Position numbers and translations under genes: made by a program | The notes under the pieces: generated by a model | Told to the model about the DNA's origin: nothing | The model's database searches: none | The model's input: the letters and a program-made list of their open reading frames with translations, nothing else | Shown here: one piece after another, positions 1-5,076 of the stretch | How positions within the stretch are numbered: position 1 is the stretch's first letter | Layout: every line of letters begins with the position of its first letter | Source: Alphaproteobacteria bacterium | GTDB taxonomy: Bacteria > Pseudomonadota > Alphaproteobacteria > Sphingomonadales > Sphingomonadaceae | Length of the DNA stretch: 5,076 nucleotides | Assembly: GCA_028293055.1 (NCBI GenBank) | Contig: JAQGLD010000497.1 | Coordinates: 1 to 5,076 of the forward strand | Direction of reading: 5' to 3'

Positions 1-306
1 TTCATCGTCAATTGCCGGATCTCGGACAATGGCGGTGCCAATAGCGGCGGCGGGATCAATGTCGATCCGGGCGGGGCGGGCAAGGCCGATGTGTTCATCA
101 TCGGGTCGGTGATCAGCAACAATGTCGGCAGCGGCATTCTCGCCAGCGATTCGTCAACGACGATTCAGGTCACGAACAGTGCGATCGTCGGCAACGCCAC
201 TGGGCTGCTGTCCCAGAACAACGCCTCGATCAACAGCTCCGGCGACAATGTGCTGATCGGAAACTCAGCCAATGGGGCCTTCAAGGCGATCATCGCAAAG
301 AACTAG
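1..306 (+). CDS. Right-handed parallel beta-helix repeat protein, C-terminal fragment
   Basis: The reading frame is open from the first base of the window and ends at TAG 304-306, giving the last 101 residues of a longer protein whose start lies outside. The visible part has short repeating turns rich in Asn, Gly, Ser, Ile and Val, such as CRISDNGGANSGGG, VISNNVGSGI and AIVGNATGLL. This is the regular polar/hydrophobic alternation of a right-handed parallel beta-helix (pectate-lyase or NosD-like fold). The end, DNVLIGNSANGAF followed by a short strand, resembles the C-termini of exported beta-helix proteins I know from sphingomonads and rhizobia. Such proteins are usually exported and bind or cleave polysaccharide, but no catalytic residues can be judged from this piece, so the function is unknown. 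Its last 17 bp overlap the convergent porin gene. The fold is fairly secure; the role is not. Confidence 0.75.
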   Translation, partial: FIVNCRISDNGGANSGGGINVDPGGAGKADVFIIGSVISNNVGSGILASDSSTTIQVTNSAIVGNATGLLSQNNASINSSGDNVLIGNSANGAFKAIIAKN

Positions 307-1549
307 TCGGGGAAGCGTCACCCGAATCCGGCGGCTGGGGGCCGCCCGCAGGAAGATTGGGGTCGGCCGCGTCGCTCGGCGACGCCTGGCGGGGATAGGC
401 TGCGGTCAGGACGATCCGAAGGCCGAATATCAGGGCGTCGCGCGCGCCCGCAACGCCTGACGGATGGTGGACCCACTGAAGGTCCGGCTGAACGACCAGG
501 GCCTCGCTTATGCGGTACTGGTAGGACGTCTCCAGGTTCGTCTCGGCGCGGCTGATTCCAAGGGCTTTTCGGGCTTCGCCTGCGATTCCGGCACGCGCGA
601 CCGCGATTCCGAACCGATCGTCCGGCCGGGCGGCGAACGTTCCCCGCGCAGCGATGCCGGCGCCGAAATAGCTTCCGATACTCTGCGCGTGGACATCGGC
701 CCGGCCCGCGCGAAGCCAGCCGCTCCCGCCCTTGACCCAGGGGAGCGGGCCTTCGAACGACGCGTAAAAACCGCGATCGTGGGCGCGCCGGTTGGTGCCG
801 GGCCAGTCGGGAAGCATGGCAGTGCTGTACCCCCAGGCACCCACCTCCACCTTGGCGGAGTCGGAAAGATGATAATCGGTCTGTGCGACAAGCAGGATTC
901 CGTCCTCTCCGCGCAATTTCACCGCGACGAAGGCCTTCGGACGATCGGTATTGCCTGGCACCCCGTCGAATGCCGCTATCCGTAAGGTCCATGGCTTCGA
1001 AGGCAGCCAGCTTGCGCGAAGGCCGGCCGCCGACACCGGAAAAATGGAGGGGCCGTTGAGTCCGCTGCGCGACAAATCGGGACCGATCCCGTGCGAGGAG
1101 TTGATGAACAGGCTCGCTGTCTCGATCGAGTCGAAATCGGAGTTGAGGTCCATCAGCCCCGCCCGAATGGCGAAGGAACGGTCTTCGTCGCCGAACCTCT
1201 TCTCGATCCAGCCTTCGAACAGCCGGAAGGTTGGGACGGCCTCGATATTGCTCGCCGTCTGGATGTCGCCCACTCGGCTGCTGAGGCTGGCGCCGTCGGT
1301 GCGGAAGACTTCGCCATGGACGATCAGGCCGTCGAGACCGAACCGTTCCCCACGCAAACCAGCCGAAACCTGGAGCTTGTTCAGCACAACGGCTCCGCCA
1401 CGAGCGCCCCCCGATGGATCATCCCAGAGGTCGACAGTCTCGCGCGCCGACAGCGTCAGCTCGGGCGAAGGCGGATCCGCTTCGGCGGACCCGGCAGACG
1501 CCACGGTCAGCACCATGGCGATTGCCCGGAGCGAGATCGAGCGAGTCAC
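290..1549 (-). CDS. OprB-family carbohydrate-selective porin
   Basis: Predicted outer-membrane beta-barrel that lets small solutes, probably sugars, diffuse into the periplasm. With the GTG start at 1549 it is 419 residues. Residues 1-24 form a signal peptide (MTRSISLRAIAMVLTVASAG, cleavage near SAEA/D). OprB-like signatures follow: LFEGWIEKRF near 110-119, RAGLMDLNSDF near 129-139, and LFINSSHGIGPDLSRSGLNG running into PSIFP near 147-171, then FDGVPGN near 194. The last strand (DALIFGLRIVLT) ends near residue 382. An upstream ATG at 1645 is in frame, but it would add 32 Arg-rich residues with three Cys, whereas the rest of the protein has no Cys and the signal peptide would be buried. The GTG has a weak GAAG eight bases upstream. 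The next inner ATG, at 1516, leaves too short a signal peptide. After the barrel comes an unusual 37-residue Pro/Ser/Ala/Asp-rich tail, which overlaps the convergent gene. The family call is good; the substrate is inferred from the family only. Confidence 0.82.
   Translation of the reverse strand: MTRSISLRAIAMVLTVASAGSAEADPPSPELTLSARETVDLWDDPSGGARGGAVVLNKLQVSAGLRGERFGLDGLIVHGEVFRTDGASLSSRVGDIQTASNIEAVPTFRLFEGWIEKRFGDEDRSFAIRAGLMDLNSDFDSIETASLFINSSHGIGPDLSRSGLNGPSIFPVSAAGLRASWLPSKPWTLRIAAFDGVPGNTDRPKAFVAVKLRGEDGILLVAQTDYHLSDSAKVEVGAWGYSTAMLPDWPGTNRRAHDRGFYASFEGPLPWVKGGSGWLRAGRADVHAQSIGSYFGAGIAARGTFAARPDDRFGIAVARAGIAGEARKALGISRAETNLETSYQYRISEALVVQPDLQWVHHPSGVAGARDALIFGLRIVLTAAYPRQASPSDAADPNLPAGGPQPPDSGDASPTSSLR
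330..385. repeat. Two GC-rich hairpins inside the porin tail
   Basis: Two perfect inverted repeats lie close together. The first is GGCGGC (330-335) with GCCGCC (341-346) around a 5-nt loop. The second is GCGTCGC (369-375) with GCGACGC (379-385) around TCG. Both fall in the stretch that encodes the extra C-terminal tail of the - strand porin, and both lie just after the stop of the + strand beta-helix gene (306). They could act as transcription or mRNA 3'-end structures between convergent genes, but neither is followed by a T-run on either strand. The symmetry is certain; the terminator role is a guess. Confidence 0.4.
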
Positions 1550-1689
1550 GCGATCGTCTTCACGAAGCGTGCGGCGACAGCACAGCGCGATCCTGAACCG
1601 GCGGCGAGCAGCGCACCCGGCAGGCGAAAGCCGGGAATGCGGCACGTTAATGCGTTCAGGGCCGGCCGCTTGCGAGCCGGGGCCAAGGG

Positions 1690-1748
1690 CCGATCACGAC
1701 CCGGGCCGAATCCGGCCGGCTGCGCAGCTGTCGATCGACCGTGATCGG
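1690..1748. repeat. Spaced 8-bp inverted repeat CCGATCAC / GTGATCGG
   Basis: CCGATCAC at 1690-1697 is matched by its exact reverse complement GTGATCGG at 1741-1748, with 43 bp between. The intervening DNA carries two 10-bp palindromes (1719-1728 and 1730-1739). Paired sites about five helical turns apart are compatible with a looped repressor, but the match is short and may be chance in CGATC-rich DNA. Confidence 0.25.
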
Positions 1749-1889
1749 TGCTGGGCATCGATCGCTCGGCCTTTCATCAATACGCCGCCGGGAATGGGAA
1801 GGCAGCTCCGTCCGGTCAAATTACAAATCATGGACGATCTGCGGAGCCGCAACTCGCCATCGATCTTGTTTGTCGACTGATACTGGAAT

Positions 1890-1918
1890 GCCACATGGGA
1901 TGTGGCTTTCAAGCCACA
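1890..1918. promoter_or_regulatory. Three-armed overlapping inverted repeats, possible operator or leader switch
   Basis: Three alternating copies of one 6-bp word lie here: GCCACA (1890-1895), TGTGGC (1901-1906) and GCCACA (1913-1918). The left pair extends to GCCACAT/ATGTGGC (7-bp arms, 3-nt centre, 1890-1906). The right pair extends to TGTGGCTT/AAGCCACA (8-bp arms, 2-nt centre, 1901-1918). The middle arm can pair with only one neighbour at a time. As DNA this looks like a palindromic operator with an extra half-site 23 bp away, about two helical turns. As RNA it would give two mutually exclusive hairpins. It ends 109 bp before the receptor start codon. The symmetry is exact; function, and whether it is transcribed, is inference. 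No regulator gene is in the window. Confidence 0.5.
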
Positions 1919-1958
1919 ATTGGGCGAGATTGTGCCGCAGCGCAGCACCGGGCGCTTC

Positions 1959-1986
1959 CACGCCGGCGTGTCGGAGCATAAGCTCC
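1959..1986. repeat. Tandem dyads in the receptor leader
   Basis: CACGCCGGCGTG at 1959-1970 is a perfect 12-bp palindrome. Two bases later, GGAGC (1973-1977) and GCTCC (1982-1986) form a hairpin with an ATAA loop. Both lie 40-70 bp before the receptor ATG, so they could shape the 5' untranslated RNA or bind a regulator. The hairpin sits 29 bp before the ribosome binding site and would not hide it directly. Confidence 0.35.
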
Positions 1987-2015
1987 TGAAATAAGGCCGA
2001 ACAAGGCCAAGCCTC

Positions 2016-2020
2016 GGGGG
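2016..2020 (+). promoter_or_regulatory. Ribosome binding site of the TonB receptor
   Basis: A GGGGG run lies seven bases before the ATG at 2028 and is the only purine-rich, Shine-Dalgarno-like stretch at a proper distance. It supports this start, which also gives a well-formed signal peptide directly at the N-terminus. Confidence 0.5.
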
Positions 2021-2027
2021 TAACATC

Positions 2028-4808
2028 ATGACCAATCTCGCACGTTTCGTCCTGCTTTCCGGACTCTCGACTGCGGCGCTCGCGTCGACTCCGGCACTCG
2101 CCCAGGATCAGCCAGCGCCCGCCGCCCCCGGGGGTACCGCCGACACGGCAGTCGCCGATTCCGATGTCATCGTCGTGACCGGCAGCCGCGGCGCCGGCCG
2201 CACCGTCGCGGACAGCCCGGTGCCGATCGACGTGATCAGCTCGGACGCGATCGCCAATTCGGGCCAGACCGAGACCAACAAGATCCTCAACCAGCTGGTC
2301 CCGTCGTTCAACTTCCCGCAGCCCTCGATCGCCGACGGGTCGGATGCCCTTCGCCCCGCGACGCTGCGCGGTCTCAGCCCTGACCAGACCCTGGTGCTTG
2401 TGAACGGCAAGCGCCGGCACGTCTCCGCTCTGCTCAACATCAACGGCACGGTCGGCCGCGGCAGCGCCGCAGTCGACATGAACCTGATCCCAGGCCTCGC
2501 GATCGGGCGCATCGAAGTGCTGCGGGACGGCGCCTCGTCGCAATATGGCTCGGACGCCATTGCCGGCGTGATCAACATCCAGCTCAAGAATGCAGACCAT
2601 GGCGGGCGCGCAAGCGTCACCTACGGCCAGTACCGCACGACCGTCGACGGAGTCGACCAGCTCACCGGACTGCAGCTCAATTCCGCTGGCCAGCCCTTCC
2701 TCGATCCGCTCGACAGCCGCGTCCTCGCCGGCAATTATTCCGGCCAGCCGCATCGCCATGACGGCGAAACGGTGACCTTTGGCACCAATTTCGGGTTGCC
2801 GCTCGGCCCTGGCGGCTTCCTCAACCTCACGGCCGAATTCCGCGATGGCAACCGGACCAATCGCGCCGGCTATGACGTGCGGGCCAATTACAACCGCCCG
2901 ACCACGGCCTTCGACACGCGCGAGGCGAGCTTCGACCGGCTCGAATTCCGCTTCGGCGATCCCAATACCGACAATTACAACTTCTTCCTGAATTCCGGCC
3001 TCCAGATCGGTGGCGGCTGGGAGCTCTATGCCTTCGGTTCGTACGGCATCCGCGACAGCCTCAGCGCCGCCAATTATCGCCAGCAGAGTGCTGCATCGAA
3101 CCGCGACTACGGAACCCTCGCGCCGGGAACGACTCCGAACGCTGCCAATTTCGTTGCGTTGACGCCCGACGGCTTCCTGCCTTTGATCGACACCGAGCTG
3201 AAGGATTATTCCGGCACTTTCGGAATCCGCGGCGACGTCGCCGGCTGGAAGGCGGACCTGTCGCTCGGCTATGGCCATAACAGCTTCGACTACACCGTCC
3301 GCCACACGCTCAATACGTCGTTCGGGACTGCGAGCCAGAACACGTTCGACGCCGGCGGCCTGCGCTACGGCCAGACCGTCGCCAACCTGGATCTGTCGCG
3401 CGAATATTCGGTCGGCTTCTTCAAGCCGCTGACGGCCGCCTTCGGAGGCGAGTATCGAAACGAGAATTTCCAGATCAGGCCGGGCGATTTCCAGTCCTTC
3501 GCGACCGGCCCGCTTTTCCGTGCCTCGATCACCACCACTGCTGCCAATTGCACGGTCCAGGGCGGGGTCTTCGCTGCAGCGACGGGATTGTGCAGCTTCC
3601 CGGGCCGCGGCGCCGCCGCGGGCGCCCAGGGCTTCCCCGGGATCCCCACGGTCAGCGCGACCGACCAGAGCCGGCACAGCTTCGCCGGCTATGGGGAGCT
3701 CGATACCGATCCGATCGAGGGCCTGACCGCGACCCTGGCCGGCCGGTTCGAGCATTTCTCGGACTTCGGGAACACCGTCAACGGCAAGCTTGCTTTGCGC
3801 TACGAGCCGATCGCCGGCTACGCGCTGCGCGGTTCGATCTCGAACGGATTCCGGGCACCATCACTGCACCAGCAGTTCTTCACGACGACCTCGACCAACT
3901 TCATCAACGGCCTGCCGGTCGACATCAGCACGCTCGCGGTCAACAGCCCGGTCGCCCGTGCGCTCGGTTCGAAGGATCTCAAGCCCGAGAAATCGGTCAA
4001 CCTCAGCTTCGGCGGTACCGCCAACCCGTTCCGCGGACTGACGATTACCGTCGATGCCTATCGCATCAAGATCAAGAACCGGATCGTGCTGACCGAGAAT
4101 CTCGGCGCGGCCGGCGCCGGCACCGCTGCGGTCAATGCCGCTGTGAAGGCAGTCCTGGATGCCAACGGTTTCCAGAGCGTCGGCGCGGCCCGCTTCTTCA
4201 TCAACGGGCTCGACACGACGACCAGCGGAATCGACGCGGTCGCCAGCTACCGGCTGCCGCGGACCAGCTTCGGAAATTGGACGCTGACCGCCGCCTACAA
4301 CCACAACAAGACCAAGATCGACCAGCGCCTGAACGCGCTCGGCCCGCTCGCCAATATCCCGAACCTCATCCTGTTCGGGCGTATCGAGGGCCTGCGCTTC
4401 ACCGATGGGCAGCCCAAGGACAAGGTCGTGCTGAGCCTCGACGGCGATGTCGGACCGTTGGGACTCACCGCTCGCACCACCCGCTACGGCAAGGTGATCT
4501 CGCCGGGCGCCGTCGCGCCGCTCGCCGATCCGCTGAGCCTCACCTTGCTCGGTCCGGACGACATCACGCTCAGCCCGAAATGGATCAGCGATCTCGAAGT
4601 CCGCTTCAAGGCGTTCAACCGGCTCGAGCTCGCGGTCGGAGCGGACAATGTCTTCGACATCTATCCGGATCGTTCGCCGTTCGGCAATCGGCCGGCGGCG
4701 ATCGGCGGCCAGTATCCGATCAACCAATATTACATTCCCTATTCGATCTTCTCGCCGTTCGGCTTCAACGGCCGGTTCCTCTACGCGAGAGCCTCGATCA
4801 GCTTCTAG
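2028..4808 (+). CDS. TonB-dependent outer-membrane receptor
   Basis: An intact 926-residue receptor that takes a scarce ligand across the outer membrane using energy from TonB-ExbB-ExbD. Residues 1-25 are a signal peptide (cleavage after ALA, before Q26). A Pro/Ala-rich linker leads to a probable Ton box, DVIVVTG (46-52). The plug spans about 55-187 and carries LRGLSPDQTLVLVNGKRRH (113-131) and RIEVLRDGASSQYGSDAIAG (161-180), ending VINIQLKN. The rest, about 195-926, is the 22-stranded barrel. It has the late NVFDIYPDR motif and ends FSPFGFNGRFLYARASISF, with the C-terminal Phe expected for BAM-assembled barrels. The length is normal for large sphingomonad receptors. Only two Cys are present (508 and 522), 14 apart, probably a disulfide in one extracellular loop. 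No N-terminal FecR-signalling domain is present. The gene has its own leader and terminator, so it looks monocistronic. The substrate (siderophore, sugar, peptide or vitamin) cannot be told from sequence. The divergent porin hints at, but does not prove, a carbohydrate. Confidence 0.96.
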   Translation: MTNLARFVLLSGLSTAALASTPALAQDQPAPAAPGGTADTAVADSDVIVVTGSRGAGRTVADSPVPIDVISSDAIANSGQTETNKILNQLVPSFNFPQPSIADGSDALRPATLRGLSPDQTLVLVNGKRRHVSALLNINGTVGRGSAAVDMNLIPGLAIGRIEVLRDGASSQYGSDAIAGVINIQLKNADHGGRASVTYGQYRTTVDGVDQLTGLQLNSAGQPFLDPLDSRVLAGNYSGQPHRHDGETVTFGTNFGLPLGPGGFLNLTAEFRDGNRTNRAGYDVRANYNRPTTAFDTREASFDRLEFRFGDPNTDNYNFFLNSGLQIGGGWELYAFGSYGIRDSLSAANYRQQSAASNRDYGTLAPGTTPNAANFVALTPDGFLPLIDTELKDYSGTFGIRGDVAGWKADLSLGYGHNSFDYTVRHTLNTSFGTASQNTFDAGGLRYGQTVANLDLSREYSVGFFKPLTAAFGGEYRNENFQIRPGDFQSFATGPLFRASITTTAANCTVQGGVFAAATGLCSFPGRGAAAGAQGFPGIPTVSATDQSRHSFAGYGELDTDPIEGLTATLAGRFEHFSDFGNTVNGKLALRYEPIAGYALRGSISNGFRAPSLHQQFFTTTSTNFINGLPVDISTLAVNSPVARALGSKDLKPEKSVNLSFGGTANPFRGLTITVDAYRIKIKNRIVLTENLGAAGAGTAAVNAAVKAVLDANGFQSVGAARFFINGLDTTTSGIDAVASYRLPRTSFGNWTLTAAYNHNKTKIDQRLNALGPLANIPNLILFGRIEGLRFTDGQPKDKVVLSLDGDVGPLGLTARTTRYGKVISPGAVAPLADPLSLTLLGPDDITLSPKWISDLEVRFKAFNRLELAVGADNVFDIYPDRSPFGNRPAAIGGQYPINQYYIPYSIFSPFGFNGRFLYARASISF

Positions 4809-4824
4809 GATCGAGCCGTTGCAT

Positions 4825-4851
4825 AAGAGGGGGCCGCAAGGCCCCCTCTTT
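4825..4851 (+). terminator. Rho-independent terminator of the TonB receptor gene
   Basis: A perfect 11-bp stem, AAGAGGGGGCC (4825-4835) with GGCCCCCTCTT (4840-4850), closes on a GCAA tetraloop of the stable GNRA type. It begins 16 bases after the receptor stop. The T-run is short (TTT, 4849-4851), but stem strength and position make the call firm. On the - strand the A-rich base of the stem gives a similarly short T-run, so it could work both ways, though no - strand gene ends here. Confidence 0.88.
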
Positions 4852-4853
4852 CG

Positions 4854-4872
4854 CGCGCCGCCCGGCGGCGCG
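4854..4872. repeat. GC-only inverted repeat after the terminator
   Basis: CGCGCCGCC (4854-4862) and GGCGGCGCG (4864-4872) are exact reverse complements around a single C. The dyad starts three bases after the receptor terminator and has no T-run. It could be a back-up stem or boundary structure, or simple GC-rich coincidence. Confidence 0.35.
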
Positions 4873-4882
4873 GCGCCCATTC

Positions 4883-4913
4883 CTAACCAATTCTTAGCCA
4901 CATCTCCTTACCA
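4883..4913 (+). promoter_or_regulatory. Possible CtrA-type sites before the last gene
   Basis: An AT-richer patch in GC-rich DNA holds CTAA-N7-TTAG (4883-4897), which matches six of eight bases of the CtrA consensus TTAA-N7-TTAA. It also holds three related words: CTAACCA (4883-4889), TTAGCCA (4894-4900) and TTACCA (4908-4913). CtrA, the alphaproteobacterial cell-cycle regulator, is known to control pilus and flagellar genes in several species. The patch lies about 70-100 bp before the ATG at 4982, a plausible promoter position. The match is degenerate, so this is a lead only. Confidence 0.3.
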
Positions 4914-4981
4914 GCCGTGAACTGAAGCGGGTTTAGGCCGAGGCGGTTCATGCCGTTCGGCAGGTTCGGAGATTGCGCGAC

Positions 4982-5076
4982 ATGGGGTGGTTTTCCCGGA
5001 TCAGAAGCAGGTTCAGCGGCAAGCCGCGCAGGCCGGCCGGCTTGCTCGGCCGGCTTCGCCGCGACGAGCGCGGCGC
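4982..5076 (+). CDS. Probable TadE/TadG-like pseudopilin, N-terminal fragment
   Basis: An ATG at 4982 opens a frame that runs off the window after 31 full codons. A GGAG lies ten bases upstream (4968-4971). The peptide begins MGWFSRIRSRFSG, is strongly basic (about ten Arg), and ends LLGRLRRDERG. In TadE/TadG-type and Flp-pilus-associated proteins, a basic N-terminal segment ending in R(D/E)xRG comes just before a hydrophobic prepilin-like helix (often AxAVEFALV). That helix would start exactly where the window stops, so the key evidence is missing. If correct, it would be a minor pseudopilin of a tight-adherence (Tad) pilus or related secretion machine in the inner membrane. It could also be another small basic membrane protein. 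An overlapping frame from ATG 4950 is open too, but its product is not recognisable. Confidence 0.45.
   Translation, partial: MGWFSRIRSRFSGKPRRPAGLLGRLRRDERG

Larger units (their letters stand above)
1550..2027. promoter_or_regulatory. Divergent intergenic region between porin and TonB receptor
   Basis: These 478 bp separate two divergently transcribed outer-membrane genes and must hold the receptor promoter and probably the porin promoter. I see no convincing protein gene: the short frames here lack recognisable sequence. No tRNA or other known RNA was recognised. No -35/-10 pair matches well enough to call. The DNA is rich in short dyads: GCTGCGCAGC (1719-1728), GTCGATCGAC (1730-1739), TGCGG-AG-CCGCA (1840-1851) and the stronger ones listed separately. 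The + strand leader just before the receptor also repeats AAGGCC (1993-1998 and 2003-2008). Some of this dyad density may simply reflect base composition. Confidence 0.55.

Noticed and set aside
1550..1645. N-terminal extension of the porin to the ATG at 1645
   Set aside because: The extra 32 residues are Arg-rich with three Cys and would bury the signal peptide. The GTG at 1549 gives a normal exported N-terminus.
951..1880. 309-residue + strand frame opposite the porin
   Set aside because: It is Ser/Arg/Pro-rich with no family resemblance. The - strand frame carries clear OprB motifs.
1816..1890. Sigma-70-like promoter candidates (TTACAAAT at 1821, TTGTCG at 1870, GATACT at 1879)
   Set aside because: No -35/-10 pair has both acceptable matches and a 16-18 bp spacer, so I could not support a promoter call.
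1821..3755. Long 644-residue open frame on the - strand, antisense to the TonB receptor
   Set aside because: It is a typical shadow frame in GC-rich DNA. The product is a Glu/Arg/Ala/Gly-rich stretch without recognisable domains, while the + strand frame over the same bases is a clear receptor.
3548..4897. 449-residue + strand frame overlapping the receptor in another frame
   Set aside because: It is Arg/Gln/Pro-rich low-complexity sequence, a frame shadow of the receptor. Its existence does not indicate a frameshift, because the receptor frame is continuous from signal peptide to C-terminal Phe.
3861..4901. 346-residue - strand frame across the receptor end and terminator
   Set aside because: It runs antisense through the receptor and the terminator, has Glu/Arg/Asp-biased composition, and shows no domain or signal. 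It is a shadow.
5035..5056. Direct repeat GGCCGGCTT (5035-5043 and 5048-5056)
   Set aside because: It lies within the coding start of the last gene and encodes similar Gly/Leu/Arg codons. It is best explained by GC-rich codon use.
1..5076. CRISPR array, tRNA/rRNA, insertion sequence or attachment site
   Set aside because: No regularly spaced repeats, no tRNA-like cloverleaf, no transposase and no terminal inverted repeats with target duplications were seen.

Overview
This window comes from a GC-rich Gram-negative genome. Three things suggest an alphaproteobacterium, most likely a sphingomonad: an OprB-family porin of the short type seen in that group, a large TonB-dependent receptor with the C-terminal SPFGFNGRFLYAR signature, and the start of a probable TadE/TadG-like pseudopilin. 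This taxonomy is inferred from protein style and base composition. No rRNA or other marker gene is present.

Layout, left to right. Positions 1-306 hold the C-terminal end of a right-handed beta-helix protein on the + strand. It converges on, and overlaps by 17 bp, an OprB-type carbohydrate porin on the - strand (about 1549 down to 290). A 478-bp gap (1550-2027) separates the divergently read porin from the main gene of the window, an intact 926-residue TonB-dependent outer-membrane receptor (2028-4808, +). The gap is rich in dyad symmetries. The most striking is a three-armed set at 1890-1918 about 110 bp before the receptor start. A strong rho-independent terminator (4825-4851) closes the receptor. 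After it come a GC-rich dyad, a cluster of TTAACCA-like words, and the first 31 codons of a new + strand gene (4982 onward, cut by the window edge).

Functionally, the porin and the receptor are both outer-membrane import proteins. The porin is a passive channel for small solutes, probably sugars. The receptor is an energised gate driven by TonB-ExbB-ExbD. They share one upstream region and could be co-regulated, but no regulator, inner-membrane transporter or catabolic enzyme lies in the window, so no substrate can be assigned. The terminator separates this part from the putative pilus or secretion gene on the right.

I did not find a clearly new biological system. The points most worth a second look are the mutually exclusive hairpins or operator in the receptor leader, the hairpin-bearing C-terminal tail on the porin that may be read-through of former 3' DNA, and the possible CtrA-type sites before the last gene.
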